Assembly (NCBI GenBank): GCA_018806985.1
Contig: JADANN010000364.1
Location: 992,001 to 1,056,000 of the forward strand
Length of the DNA: 64,000 nt
Direction: 5' to 3'
DNA from: Angiostrongylus vasorum
Lineage: Eukaryota > Nematoda > Chromadorea > Rhabditida > Metastrongylidae
The notes below the pieces were generated by a model, which saw only the letters and a list, made by a program, of their open reading frames with translations, made no database searches and had not been told where the DNA came from. Positions 1 through 12,821 of the stretch are shown in pieces. How positions within the stretch are numbered: the stretch's first letter is position 1; each line of letters opens with the position of its first letter. A program made the position numbers and the translations under genes.

Positions 1-364
1 AGTTTTATTCCAGTTATTGAAATCATCCATGGAATGAAATGATGGCATGCAAGTTTGGAATGTTAAAATCCGTTATCACCATAGATTCGATTTCCCGTTT
101 TGCTTTGAGTAAAACGTCATTCTCATCACTAACCCAATATTTTAGACTCTTCTCAATGCCGAAATGAATTGGGAGGAGAGCGCAGATGGCTCACAGTGCA
201 CCCCAATTACCACCAAAAAAAATATAATCAGTTTATGAGAAAACAGCGTTTGACGAAGAATCTATTGCTGACTGAAAGCGTTCCATGGCAAGACCTGTAG
301 AAATCCAACCACATCATCTGCGGCATTATTTATCATCGAACGACTCGACGAAGAGCATAACAAT

Positions 365-610
365 ATTTCAAAACCGAACCTCCTTCAACCTCAGTATGAC
401 TAATCAACATGTGTTATTTCCTTCATAAGCTTACACGAGGTTGATAAATAATCTTTATTCGGTTAACATTTCGACGTTTTCGTCTTCATCATAGCCAATG
501 ATGCAAGTCAATGGCCCACAACTGTTCTTCTTCTCGATGTAGAGTCTCCGTCTTCGTATCGAGTCGGACCTTAATCAACTGAGAAGGACCCCCTATTCGA
601 TTCGGCCAAC
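365..610. repeat. Family E repeat fragment
   Basis: This segment carries the family E hallmarks: a stretch reading 'cgaggttgataaataatc' followed by 'acatttcgacgttttcgtc'. Similar blocks recur at 19395, 25640, 26980 and 53755. It closely resembles 53755-54165, including the 'caatatttcaaaaccga' and 'cttacacga' segments. It looks non-coding. Confidence 0.55.
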
Positions 611-1335
611 ATTTCCTATGAGAAGGCCACCTACTGGAAACAAATCCTATATTTTCACCAACCCAGCCGAATTTCTTGGGCTGTTGTCGGCTCTCCGTAC
701 AAATGGGAGGTAACGTACACGCATTTATGCGAATTCTTTATACACCATTAACTATATGCTAAAGATCCAAATTAAATTAACAAAACAGTGGTAGAAAGCC
801 CATCCGTTGTATCTAGCTACATCTCAAGGGAGTGCATTGTCGTTATGATAGACACTTGTCCCCTCTTTGCAACCATCATTGCACCACATACTTTTTGAAA
901 ACTCGTGCGAGGCAGGAACATAAATTACTCGTGAGTTGTCGTTCACTAGACATTCAAACCATCCGTACATCGGATTGCTTCTAAGTTTTTTAGACTTTTT
1001 GAGAAAACACTTGTGGTCAGCTTATAGTCGAAGAAGAGTTCCTCCCTCATTAATCTGAGAAAATCTGGCTTTTTTTTGCAGCAACACATTCGCTTCACAC
1101 CAATTGGCTGGTATTTGATGACTAAGCCTTCTGTTCTTTGGCTTAGAAACCTTCCCAGTGGTCTTCTCAGGATGACAGATTGTTTAATTTTAGCAAGTTA
1201 ATAAGAACATTGAAATTTCCAACAACTAGCTCATCAATTCAGTTTTCGTAACTAATCAACAATCACAATTAGCTAGTGTCTGAACAAATACCTCTGAAAT
1301 AAAGGCACCAATGCGGTAAATCATCTTTAACAACT
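611..1335. other. No feature recognised
   Basis: AT-rich sequence with no convincing exon, RNA gene or repeat from the families recognised here. The 364 bases before the preceding repeat are equally featureless. Confidence 0.4.
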
Positions 1336-1339
1336 GTGA

Positions 1340-1725
1340 CTTTATTTACTTTTTGTTTTATTCTATTTGGCCCATCTTCACGTCTTCTGTGCGTACCACA
1401 GCACTTTTCACATTCAATCTTCCTTTCCTCGCATCCAATGTCTACGAACATCTTCCAACTTTTTACGTATGGCTTCGGTTGCTGCGTGAAGATTTCCATT
1501 TCAACTTCAACATCGTAGAATTCTGGTCGAGCAACTCTCCCTGGAGTCCTGAGATAGCCGGACTGGAGCGTTTCCAATCGGATTGCAAAGTGTGATTTTT
1601 TTCTCCAGACAAGTCTATCAATTTCCCGACCCCGGAGGGATGAGAGGTCTTGTTGGTCCGGAGCGCAATCAAACTAACACCATGCTTGTGATGACGGGCA
1701 TCATTACCACTGTGCCATCCGCCTC
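1340..1725 (-). mobile_element. SINE-B copy
   Basis: Read on the minus strand, it starts with a tRNA-like head ('ggcacagtggtaatgatgcc', similar to box A). The shared core follows ('cctctcatccctccggggtc' and 'gatagacttgtctgg'), then the B tail with 'gaatgctg/ttctacgatg' and the cysteine/arginine-coding 3' part. Copies lie at 20045, 30025, 37615 and 56272. The reading frames in it are shadows of the repeat. Confidence 0.75.
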
Positions 1726-2845
1726 TAACAACTTTGATAGCGCTGATAATTTTTTTTTACCTCTTTTGCAACCACCGTTCGTTTTTCCGGTCGCATTTTT
1801 TTATGGAAACCTATTGTACCGAGCTTTAATGGATTCTCTTCAATGGCTTGCACTGTTTTTTTTCAAGTAATGAAAAGCATGAATGACCTGCTGGAAGAAT
1901 TTGGACTCCCAAGTGGGGAGATTTCTTCTGAGTAGTTGTCAGTTGCACTGAGCACAACAACTCAAGAATGTCCGAGTATGGCGATTGAAAGTGGTAGAAG
2001 GAAGGAAAATCGCATTAAAAAAAAAGTCGAAGCCAATATTAAACGAGCACTCAGTTATCGTTTGACGTTTCACTCCTGAAAGAAAAAATAGACCCAAGGT
2101 TTGTGAAAAAACAGGAGATGAAATTTGAATACGGGCTTCGCTGTCACAAAAATTTAAGGAAATTATTCAGTGGAAAAAATTTTTAGTTTGGGGAGCTAAA
2201 ACTAAGAAAATCTGATGAACCTCGAAACTACACGTTGCTTCCGCTTTACATTTTTGCACAGAAGTGACGAAATGGGAAGTTGACGAAGTCCGAATGGAAT
2301 CACCGATTTTTTGCATGAAGTCCTTAACAAGGTGTGAGTTTATTATTTTCCAAGCAGATCTAGCAGCTACACGGATATGAGGCAAATAACAGACCCTTTT
2401 TTACAAAAATTACAATTCCCAAACGCTGTCGACACATCAAGACCAGTTATGGACTGGAGAAAAGGTCCTCTGGGAAAAAAGTTCTCTTGTTCAGCAGAAA
2501 ACCTCCTTATTTTTGTGTGTCCATCATTTTTGACACTTTTATGCGATACGCAATATCATCGTCATTCATTTCTTCATACTGTTTTTTATCCGTTATAAAG
2601 TGCCCAAGGCAACCAAGCACTTCCAGGATCACTGCGCCAAATGAGCGTGATGTAGCCACTGAGAAAAAAATCCTTGGATTCCGCCAGATTACTCGCTAGG
2701 GATCGCTACCAGTGCGATTTGTTTTATTGCTTTTCACGTGTGATCATCGTTGGCACGCAGGCACTGACTGGTTGTCAAATTTGCTCAAACACCTGAAATG
2801 AAAACCTGATTACTAAAATGCCCAAAAAACTACTAATATAATGAT
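1726..2845. other. No feature recognised
   Basis: AT-rich with homopolymer A and T runs. Short frames on both strands have no recognisable domain and no supporting splice pattern. Confidence 0.4.
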
Positions 2846-2849
2846 ATTG

Positions 2850-3105
2850 AGATATTTGCAGAACTCCGGATGGGTGGTGTCTGTGGTGGGGATCGAATAT
2901 GCCATCACAGTTTACAGGGGCAAACGTTCACCGATTTGAGCTCCTCAGATCCATCCCGTTGAGGGGGTGATTGGTGATGGCAATGTTAGATTCCGGAAAG
3001 GGTAATAACGTCTTCGATCCTCACGTCAGACACCTGGCGGCCGGAGTTTTACAAATATCTCAGCATGACTGCTGTTGATTTCGTATAACAGCCTGCAGTG
3101 AAAAT
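2850..3105. repeat. Family D fold-back element
   Basis: The left arm 'gagatatttgcagaactccgga' is mirrored by the right arm 'ccggagttttacaaatatctc', with the typical internal '...gggatcgaa' and 'ccatcccgttgagggggtga' blocks between them. Length is about 250 bp. Other copies are at 16500, 31910, 33975 and 57875. Confidence 0.7.
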
Positions 3106-3169
3106 CGTAGTAGGCAGTAAATAAAAAAATTTAACTACTAGTATACTTATTCATACGTTCCTATGAGCT

Positions 3170-3690
3170 GACCTTGTTAAGTTGATGCGAGGTGGTATAA
3201 GTTGTCATTGCTGTCGTTGACGGTGTTGTTGTTGTTGTTTTCGTCGTCGTTGTTGTTATTGAGTCGTTGTTGAGTCTTCAACCATATGCTACTCTGAGCG
3301 GCTGTTCTTCCTCGCTGGAAGACAGGTGAAAAAAGCGGCTCTGAAGAAGACGGTTCTGCCGAAACGTCAGCTACATGTGTGTTATTGTATGGAAGTAAAC
3401 GTATGCTGTTTAACAACTTCGCGATTGCTAAGGAAGAAAACAACGAGTTGTTGTTATTGTTCGATGGTTGCCATTCCAGCGATTTCGCTTTCCTCAGAGC
3501 AGTGCTGTTACGAGTAGGACTCTCACACTCACTCGTAACAGGACGGCTCTGAGGAAGGCGAAATCGCCGAAACGTTGGTTGTCGACTAACAACTACGATG
3601 ACAACAACGGTATCTCATATCAACCTCGCATCAGCTCAACAATATCGGTTCGTAAGAAGACATAAATAAATATGTCGATTATTTATGCGA
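3170..3690. repeat. Family E fold-back element with GTT arrays
   Basis: The termini are inverted: 'gttgatgcgaggtggtata' on the left and 'tatcaacctcgcatcagc' on the right. A GTT/GTC-rich array lies at 3200-3270. The centre holds blocks ending in 'cgaaatcgccgaaacgttgg', present as an inverted pair (about 3465-3515 against 3531-3580, loop about 15 bp). The same layout recurs at 47865-48115. Confidence 0.7.
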
Positions 3691-3749
3691 AGGTTTATAG
3701 AAAGTGGGTCTTTTCACTTGCTAATATAATTACTCAGTTACTTGGATAG

Positions 3750-4085
3750 CTCATCGTCACTGGTTGTCTGGGTCCCAGCATAGTCTTCATTTTTTTCGGG
3801 TTTTTCTGGTTTATCCATTGGCTCCCTGGAGTCCCGAGGCCAGCCAAGCCAAAGTCTGCCCCAGGCCTCCACCATAACATTTGCCACCATGCGACTAATT
3901 TGACACCAGGACGGTGGTGGATCCTGTTATTGGTTTACACTTAGCTAGGCTTCCTGATGGAATCGCTGGACTCCTTCTCAGATTGGTAGGCCCTAGGGGA
4001 TTAATTCCCCCTCTGTACATCGCAGACCGACACCCAGAAACACTTCCCTGCCACGATGAGGCTATAAACCGTTGAGAGGAAAAAA
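3750..4085 (-). mobile_element. SINE-C copy
   Basis: Contains the family C landmarks in order: 'tcactggttgtctgggtccc', 'ccaaagtctgccccagg', 'tttgccaccatgcgac', 'ttagctaggcttcctgatgg' and 'ccacgatgaggct'. It aligns along its length with 43725-44115 and, inverted, with 16080-16470. Confidence 0.75.
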
Positions 4086-4089
4086 CTAC

Positions 4090-5080
4090 TAGTATACCTA
4101 ATACATTTAATTTTGTCGGCTTTGATAGGTTGGACGACAGCTTATTTTTGCAACCACCACTGCTTTGGGAGAACACTGGATGACACTCCTTATTTCTGAC
4201 TGCCGCCGTCATCAGATGCCCGAGGTGTGAAAATACCTTAGCGTAGCTACTGTAAGATTTCAAGAAAACCTGACCACCACTCGACATTTCAATGATAGAA
4301 GAACACGGCACATCATTAACTAGGCAGCCTAACCTACACATGAACTCGCCAAGCTAAGGATGATAGCTGCTATATAGCAATTAATGTTACGATATATATA
4401 ACAAGTTACGAAACAAGACCATTGGAACCACCAGTAGAACTGTCAGACCACCAACGGAATGGAAGACTTGAGTACAAAGGAAGAAAGCATCGTATGACAA
4501 TTTCTTAATCACATGTTAACATTGTTAGATTTCTAAGACATACAGGTGACATTGTGAATTTTGCTAACGATGACTGAGCATCAAGTGAGAGATCTGCACT
4601 CCCATCCACAGATTAACCATTCATTGTGAAGAATAGTCATCCGCTTTTGTCTCCCTGCACAGCAATTCTGTTAGACTCCTTAGTCAAAGAGGAGGGGAAA
4701 CAACCTATAACAAATCGCTGTCGAATCAGAATCCCTCACCCGCTTAAGTGTGCTAGTAAAATTTACAATTCGGCAAGTAGCACGTGGTGCAGATAACTTT
4801 CACTTATTACAAATAGCATGCGATTTCGTCACTGTCAATAGAAATGGAAGTGAGACAAGGAGAATCTTAACAGGACTTTCTTTAGTTGGAATTGAGAGCA
4901 CTATTGATACACTTGCGAGAAGACAAATTTGGAGCACTTTCCCATTTTATATTTCCTCCTCATATCAGAATCTACTTGATCGAAGAATTTTTTGACATGA
5001 GCTGAATTTCTTCATCAGATTTTATGGAATAACCCTTGTCACTGAGAAGCATAGTAGAAAATATTTCCATTTTTCTTTTT
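4090..5080. other. No feature recognised
   Basis: Frames of up to 148 codons overlap this stretch, but they arise from the neighbouring SINE-C copy plus chance sequence. I see no domain or splice architecture. Confidence 0.4.
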
Positions 5081-5084
5081 ACAT

Positions 5085-5455
5085 TTTACACGACCTATTT
5101 TCATATCTACTGTGCTAATCCCAACATCCTATGTATTCTGCTGCTTTCCACGCACCTTTCACCTACGCAGCTCTCTGAACTTTTCACGTGTGGGTTCGAT
5201 TCCCTTTTTTGGAGATTGGCGTCTTCTTCTTCATGAATGTCATTTAATGTTTGTCGAGTGGATTCTCCGTCAAGTCCTGGGATAACTATACTTGAGCGTT
5301 TCTGCGTAGATTTGAGGGGAATGGGCTTGGGCCACAGAAATCTGCAATTAATTTCTTTGCCCTGGAAGGGTGAGAGGCTTGGTGAGCCTGGTGCAGGCTC
5401 GAATCCGCATTATCCTCGTAAAAAAACGCTGTCACCACCACTGCACTACAAGCCC
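5085..5455 (-). mobile_element. SINE-B copy, degenerate
   Basis: Shows diverged B landmarks: the tail 'tttcacgtgtgggttcgatt', 'gattctccgtcaagtcctgg', and the core 'aagggtgagaggcttggtga'. The tRNA-like head ends in 'caccaccactgcac'. Several indels separate it from better copies. Confidence 0.6.
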
Positions 5456-5459
5456 TCCA

Positions 5460-7285
5460 ATGATTCCATAACTAGTTTGCGAGTAGTTTTATTTCTGCTC
5501 ACCTTCTGATATCTTCGCCCCACTCTCCGACGACCTTGTGCTGGTTTAATCACCTAAAAGAATATTGATTAGTCATTCAGATGCCAAATCATAGTCAGTT
5601 TCGAAAATTGCAAACAATAATAGAACAGCACGGATAATGACATCAACAGAAGTAAGTTTTTAAAAATGCAATCGATCCTTTAAATAGTAGTCTGGAAGGA
5701 CCAGAAACCCTTCAGTTTACTAAACGGTGAGCTTCTGGATTGAATTCTTGTGCTTCTGTGCTTGAGAGCACCTTCCGAATCTCAATGATCAATGCTTCTT
5801 GCTGGCAAGCGATTGATACTGTAACCGAAAGCAGTGAATGTGAAGCTTCACAGTGAGTGTTCACAGGCTTTCTATTAGAACACTCTATTCTTGTGTGATT
5901 TACTCATGACGATCATGTAGTTCTTTAAAACCTTGTGAACTGTAACATAATTTACTAATGAAAACCCAATTCAGGACGGGACCAACACATTGTCACCATT
6001 AGAGCCTGCGGAATCGAAACACATTATTCATTAGCCGATAGCGACTCGTGTTTTCCAATTCCAGCACACCTTTACCTCCCCTAATCCCTCTTCTTAACAA
6101 ATAGGGTTCCATATGAGTTGATTTCCACTCACATAGTACCAAAATAACGGTTAATCTCAAGTTTAAATCAAGATGCCTTACCTCAATATTAATTGCAGCA
6201 GAAAGCATAGGTTTCTTCAAATCATTTCCTCCAATATAAAAGCCCTGTTGTTTTATCCCGATGAAATTCTGACTTCCTGCAGCCCACCAAGGGCATCATT
6301 TGCATGTTTTCCTTCGAGGTTCTTGTTTTGAAAATGAAAGCAAACGAAAAAGTGGTATTTCTCCCAGTGAACACGACAATGTCTCGAATATGTTGCTGAT
6401 GTCTATGGCTGTCGGAATGGAATTTGCCTAGAACTTTTAGGGAAACTAAGTTTCGTATCTGTTCCTTTTTCGCAATTTAGTTCTAAACAGCTTTGAAAAC
6501 AAGTAACAGTTTAACGAACCATACCTACTTCTACATGGATGCCGTAAAGTTTCTTCTACAATTTAATCACGTTTTCTACTTAACAAGTTATTTTGTCTCA
6601 ACAGTTTAAGAAGAACCAGACTCGAGTTCTATGTGTTAAGTATACCTAAAGATTGTTAGGTCCATATTTCGGGTAAAACTCACATTCAAAATTGCAACTA
6701 GTTTATGGCCATAATGGAAAACGATAAAATTTTTCCAACTTGACATCACAAGTCTGTTTATGAGAGTATCGCATGAGAAAGCCCATGCCTATCTCCTTCC
6801 GGAATAAGTAATTTGTCGGAATTCTCGAAGTGCAATAATCTCCTATTTCAATTCGTTTCTGATGTTTTTGGGAAAGCTTTCGAAGCCGAAAATATTTGCC
6901 TTTTTGACGCAAATCTCTACGAAATTCCGTATTTCAAAACAATGGCGCCGTAACAGCATCACTGTTTAACCCACTGTTTGTCTGTGTACTACTGGTGGCT
7001 TTATTGGAAATTCAGTTCGTTCGAATCGCCCTTATTTAAAGCGCCAGAACTTCCAGAAATTGCCTTTCTAGCAATATTCCCCTTGCGTAATCGTGCTCAC
7101 GATTATAGACAGAGCACGATTCAGCGTCCGTATAGTATCACTTTATCACTGGTTTCTGGACAGGCCACATTTAGATTTCAAACGAAATGTTTTCGGAAGA
7201 CCGCAAATATATGGGAGAACAATAAATGATGTGGAGAAGACGCGCTGGGCATTATAAGAAACCATACTGATGTTATGTCTCAAAA
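5460..7285. other. No feature recognised
   Basis: AT-rich single-copy-looking DNA. Open frames at about 6000-6220, 6703-6912 and 6978-7229 have no recognisable family and no consistent exon borders. Confidence 0.4.
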
Positions 7286-7289
7286 CGGA

Positions 7290-8130
7290 GAAGGCAACGG
7301 TTGCGCTGGATCGGAAGAGCTCAGTGCCAACTAAACATGCGCTTCTTCTGTCCTAGATACAACCAACATAGCCTATACCATCTGTCTTCCGCGTTATGGA
7401 GTGGAATTCATTAAACTTCCTATTTGTCCCTGTAGCGCTGGAAACGGCTCAGTGAGTTCCGCACCCTCTACGTACTCTCAGAGAACCATTTCTTTCTTCT
7501 GGTATCTCGGAGTGGATTTCCGACCAAATGATCAGTGGTCTTCCTGATGTGCTTTTAACATCCCGTGGATTCTTGGACTGACGACTTTTGCTCATTAGTT
7601 GTGCTTCAAATGCATTGCGTGACCTGATTTTCGACATTTTTTCGTATAGAGACTTCAGATGTCCTTCCCGAACTGCATGATACGGGATATTCCCAAAAAA
7701 AGTCTTCCGGCTTGTGTGTTCGATAACGCTGAGTGATCTTTCACCGTTCTTATGTAGCGGCTAGGTTTCTGACGCATATGTTAAGGCAGGTGGAATCGTG
7801 CAGCCGAGAACGTAAGCATGAAGTCGTATGTTCTTTGCTCACCTCACTTCATCCTCTTGATTGCTCCCCAAGTGGCTTCTTCTTCTTCCTGCTCAACTGT
7901 GAAGCTATGTCGTTCATCATGTTAACCTCTCTACCTAGATAGGCGTAACTGGAGCATTCGGAGACATTAATTCCGTTGAGCGTGACCATTCGAAAGAAGC
8001 CCGTTCTTCATAGACATCGTGTGTGAAACTTTGCCGATGACCAATTGCTCCTCGAGCATTGCCGAAGTCAGCTAGCATTCTTTCCATCTGGAAAATCGTC
8101 ACTTCTATTAGAGCGATATAATCAGTACAG
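7290..8130 (-). mobile_element. Decayed RTE-type retrotransposon, 3' part
   Basis: Translation of the minus strand, with many stops and shifts, gives the C-terminal part of an RTE reverse-transcriptase polyprotein. The blocks run in the expected order. A segment around 7900-7990 encodes the 'YLG.E.NM.ND' region, here mutated. It is followed by a 'RRK.AAWGA.KS' equivalent at 7840-7890, then RDVKSTSGRPLIIWSEI at about 7500-7570 and a 'LRVRR' block before the end. No intact frame remains, so this is a dead copy. The upstream limit is uncertain; traces may reach about 8335. Confidence 0.75.
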
Positions 8131-8134
8131 CAAA

Positions 8135-9880
8135 GATGGCATGTTTTCCGAACTCAAGAAGCGCCTATCATGAGTGCTCGATCTCATATGCTCAGATATC
8201 TGAGTAGTTTGTGAGCGCATCGACGAAACGAGGAACTTTCCTTGTGGCGAAGTAGTTGAATCAAATAGCAAACAACTTGATGCCGATCGTGTTGTATCGG
8301 CGTTCCTTCGTTTGCAATCTCCGCAAAATCGCAACTCGACAGGTGGTCCAGTAAACTTGACTAGTGAAGTACTTTGCCACTAAACAGTAAAAAAAATATG
8401 GCTATAATGGCATTCACACCTGTTCATTGGCTCCATTGTCTCATCCAGGAAATGACTTTGGTGGGATTGCGCTCGGTCTGAGTGATTATTTGATGGATGA
8501 GGCCTCTATCTCACATCTGCCAACGCCGCCGTCTACCCCAATCACGCAACGAACATAAAACAAGAAAGACAAGACGAGAACATAGAACATTTTTCAACGA
8601 CCAGAAAAAAATGACGCTAAGAATAAACCACATAATTTAAATCTTGAGGGCCGCCGAAAAATTCCTATCAAGGAGGGCAAAGGTGCGTAAGAGAAGTAGG
8701 AACGACGTACTGAATCGAGCATTCATGAATTGAATTCATGAACTGACGACCACATATGTCGGACAAATAATCACTACTAATTAAGAGAGCGAATGGAACA
8801 AGAGGTATGTCTCTTTGTATGGCGATGGAGAGATGCAGCCACTGCAAAAGTGGTTTTGCCAGGTTTTCGCTGTAATTACCACAGTAAGGATTAGTTTTAG
8901 ACCTACTGATTTCAAGGTTGCGTGTGAAGATTGTAAACTGTAAAGGCTGCAGAATTGCCATAGTTATAATTGTGTGCAAACGACGTGCAGGTAGGGTGCA
9001 TTGGGCAGACTGAGAGATTAGTGTAAACAGCCTGTAAAAGTGTTAACTACAAAAATTCTGGGTTTTTGCACAAATTTATGGACTACGACGGCCACTATAT
9101 CGATGAAGCGCTGTGTACATAACAGCAGGGGAATCCATTATACGCTCAAAAACTGCTCTCCTTTGCTGAATGTGCACTGTGTGCACGCCTAGTGCTTCCA
9201 AATATCATGAACACGTCGTAAGAGTTTCCTCAGCGACTTATCATCTTGTCATAGCGAAGAAGTATCCCAGAGTTTCAAACTAACTACAGCAGACGTGCTG
9301 AAGCCCATCGCAGGATTCGAATCAGAGGGACGAACTGTTTGGGTAAGGTTCTTTCTTTTTGGTAAATTATTAAACGTGTTTTAGCCTGCTTTTCTACAAC
9401 ATTAGGGTCCCCACCGAATGAGTGCAAAAGTGTAGCAAAAAGCTGTGCGGAAAAGTAAACGACTGAAAACCAAATGGGTCGTAGATGACTTACGCAGACC
9501 AACTACCGTTGAAAACAATGAGTCATTGACCAGAAAATAGCTGCTGTATTGGCCGAAACCTTCAAAATAAGGAAATGACATCCACAACGCCTGCCAGAAC
9601 ATTGCTCTTTCTGAAGCCATGATTTATTGATCTCTGGCATGCAGGAGGAACAATCACTACGTCCGCAGAGCATGCAGAGGAGAAGAAGGAGTACCCATGA
9701 CTTTTTTTCTTACATCACTGAGAGCTCTGCCTGCCTCCTTCAAGTTGATATCAGCAAGGACAAATATGCCATCCCATCAGCACTGGATGACTAGTTACTT
9801 CGTGAAAGTTTTTTCTTTTTAAATTCATACATTGTTGTATGAACCGACATTAAGTTTATCAGACTGTGAATATTCTAGCA
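8135..9880. other. No gene recognised
   Basis: The minus frame at 8122-8334 may be a further trace of the RTE relic. A minus frame at 9402-9620 begins with a plausible Met and has a GT after 'YSSYFL', but nothing downstream completes a gene. No RNA genes were seen. Confidence 0.4.
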
Positions 9881-9884
9881 TATA

Positions 9885-10195
9885 TTGTATTCGATTCGTT
9901 CTACTGCCCTCCATGAAACTTCTTTGCATGTGGCATCAGTTGCTGCTTGAGCATTTTTTGGTCTTCGTCACGAATGTCCTAGAGTGCTGGTTGAGCCGAC
10001 TCTCCCTAGAATCTGAGGTAGTTGTGCTAGGGCTTTCCCACGTACCCATGTGAGTCGGCTTGCCATAGCCAAGTTTGTTACCACAGTCCATTACTCCAGA
10101 GGGATGAGAGGCTTGGTTGGCCCTGGTGTGTGGTCGAACTACGTCATTGGTAGGTTGGGCAGTCCTTCAAATAAACGGGGTGACCCCTCCGCCGT
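9885..10195 (-). mobile_element. SINE-B copy
   Basis: Minus-strand B landmarks are present: the tail 'ttgctgcttgagcattttt', 'gtgctggttgagccgactct', and the core 'ccagagggatgagaggcttg'. The head is degenerate near 10140-10195. Confidence 0.65.
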
Positions 10196-10374
10196 CCACC
10201 CCATTTCTTTGTAAGTGGAAGAAAGATAATCTCCAAATTAACAAGTAATTTCTTCTGCTTAGCTCTTCAAAATACCATTATCGGCTGTTTAGTTAAGGAA
10301 TATCATTCATCACTCTTCATTCAACAACTCTACGTTGTAGCAAAAGATAACAGTATTGTTCTAGATTATTGACC

Positions 10375-10780
10375 TGACAAGAGGTTGGTATGAAAGTGCT
10401 TATTCGGCCAATGTTCCGACACCTCCAGATGCTTTGGAGATGGACTGATCTCAGTTGATCGTCCACATGCACAAGTGGTCGTCCTCATGATGTGGGTGCT
10501 TGTTGTCGCATAGAGTCGAATTCAGCCAAGTGGAGCACTGATCGAACGAAAAAATCTCACCATGCACTAGCCAGTGAAACACCGACTTCTTCAGGATGCA
10601 GTGCCACCGAAAGCAGACAAAATTAAGTGGCGGCAATAGATTAACATCCGTCATACATCAAAGTGCACCACTAAGAGAGGTTCTTCATTCGAGCGATGCT
10701 TTAGCTTGTGGCATCTCGACTCGATGCGACAATGAACAACCACATTGGGAGACGACCACCTGTGAACCTTCGACTCCGCG
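10375..10780. repeat. Family E-related repeat
   Basis: Opens with 'attcggccaatgttccgaca'. It contains 'cgacttcttcaggatgcagt' and 'gccaccgaaagcagacaaaa', which match 26795-26960 ('tgacttctgcaggatgcact'). It also has 'tcgactcgatgcgacaat', which corresponds to a segment in that copy. Non-coding. Confidence 0.5.
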
Positions 10781-10784
10781 ATCA

Positions 10785-11290
10785 ATCCTGCAGTGAGAGT
10801 ATTCGGTGAAAAACTGAAAATGAGAACAGAACGTGCAAGTTGCCTGGACTATGCTAATCATATGACCGCTCTCACACATCTACTAGTCACTCAATCCACA
10901 AATGCAGAGGGTGAGGTCATCTGTATCCTCACTTCGATTTCTTCCAGAGTCATTTTCACCTGTATCGATACCACATCGAGGAGAACAAGTATTTCACCTT
11001 GTCAGTTTTTCCCAGTTTTAAAGATTAGTTATACAACTTAAATTCAAGCATGTTACTTGTTCAGATGTTCGAATTTAGATAGTCTAGCACACCATCCTTG
11101 CATTTTTCCCACCAGACAAATGTCGTATCTTATTGCGATGGAGTATATAGGTTGAAAAATTAATGAATACGTAGGTCAACTTAATCACATGATCATAACC
11201 TACCTACCTTGCACTGGGAAATTTTTTCCAGAATCCATCTTTATTTTGAATCACTGCGGATTCACCTTCTTGCCTTTGCGATAAAAGGCT
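10785..11290. other. No feature recognised
   Basis: Nothing beyond short chance frames. Confidence 0.4.
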
Positions 11291-11294
11291 AAAT

Positions 11295-11560
11295 GATGAA
11301 GCTCCTGGCGTTGATCAATCCTTGATGGATGCGCCATGCATTCGACTTCATTAAGCATCGTTGGAGGTGATTGAATGCATATCTGGTCTTTACAATGACT
11401 CGCGGTGGCCTACCGATGTATCGAGTCAGTGCTACTATCCTCCGAGACAACTCTGGTACCAATTTGCCGACTCCGGAGGGATGGAAGGCTTGGTGAGCCA
11501 TGGGCTCGAGGATCGATTCCACGTGTGTATGGCAGTGGCGCCTCCAACCATAAGGCCTAC
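11295..11560 (-). mobile_element. SINE-A copy
   Basis: Well-preserved A copy on the minus strand. The tail is 'gttgatcaatccttgatgga', followed by 'gtggcctaccgatgtatcga'. The core is 'ttgccgactccggagggatg'. The box-B-like block 'aggatcgattcca' and the box-A-like block of the tRNA-derived head lie near 11505-11550. Confidence 0.8.
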
Positions 11561-11564
11561 TAAT

Positions 11565-12110
11565 TTACATTTCAGAATGATTCTAAAGCTGAAGATACAC
11601 ATCGTCCTCAACAAAACACAAGTGTTTGAAATTGTGCCGTCATTGTTTAAGGTCCCAGGCTTACGTCAAGACTCAAAAAAATAATTGGAAAGGTACTGCC
11701 CTTCTTCCGACTCAGGATTTTGCCACGTTCCTGAAGATTTTAGCCCCGCACTTAGTGCCAGTTGTCCTCAACCTATTCCAGGCACAATTTGGAGTTGCCT
11801 TCAGCAATTACTTGTAGATGATTCCATTTGATCTCAGATCTCCATCCCCTCTGATGGCAAATAGTAAGTGAATGAACGCCAGGAATCTCGTCGTCATCTG
11901 TGGAACTTACCTGTGGACCTCAGTTCCATACAGTTGGTTCCAATGACCTGTTAACGCTGTAGTGTGGATTTATCTAAACGCTAAGAAAGAAAACCTTGCT
12001 CAACCAATAAAGTACAATTCTAGAAGAAAACTGCTGCGCACCGCATGATTCTGCCATGGAAGACGCACCGTTAAAGTTTTCAAGGAAGTAGGTTAAACAA
12101 AACAATAATC
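11565..12110. other. No feature recognised
   Basis: No gene, RNA or repeat was identified. Confidence 0.4.
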
Positions 12111-12114
12111 TATA

Positions 12115-12370
12115 AAGGTTTCAGCGTTGGTCAATCGATGAGAAATGCTCCTTTATTGTACAGCGTTAGAGGCGATTGAGCACATATCTGATCTATACAG
12201 TGACTTGCGGTGGCTCACCGATACAATAATCTAGTGCTGCTATGCTTCCAGATGGTACTGGCTTTTTGATCCTGTACAGATCGAAAGCTTGGCGGCTCGG
12301 AACGCGTGGTCGAATCAAAAACCACTTGTGTAATGCAGTGTACCTATGACCACTGCGCGACAAGTGCCGT
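12115..12370 (-). mobile_element. SINE-A copy, diverged
   Basis: Tail ('gcgttggtcaatcgatgaga', 'gacttgcggtggctcaccga') and head ('tgaccactgcgcgacaag') are recognisable. The core is heavily mutated. Confidence 0.7.
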
Positions 12371-12821
12371 CACAATAATGTATAGAAATATAAATAGACC
12401 TCTTTGTTTGGTTTCTACTTGCAAACGAAATTAAGCGCTGGGCTATGTACCAAAATGGGTCACCAATACTTTTCATTCTCATAGCGAGAAAAAAAGAAAC
12501 CAAGAAAAACTAATTGGTATGAGCTGTTCTACAAGTTTTCCTTTCCCGTCATCCTTCATCACTATTTTTAGACCCTTTTCTAGTTAGTTCAAGCAACTTT
12601 GCAAGTTTTCAGAAAAGCAACGTGTATTTGGACAACATCGTACTGCAGTTTTAAACTCTCTTTCATGGTATGTCGCATTGCTTTCATACAACTGTCAACA
12701 ACTGAGTGCGCTAATATCTTCATGTACTCTTATAAATAAGGAAAAACAAAACTGGCACCAGTGTGATAAAAAAGCGTTTTTATGATGAGAGGCAGGCCGG
12801 CAGACAGTGCCGAATCGTGCA

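Noticed and set aside
3895..4341. 148-codon minus-strand frame
   Set aside because: Mostly SINE-C sequence read through; similar peptides occur in other SINE-C copies.
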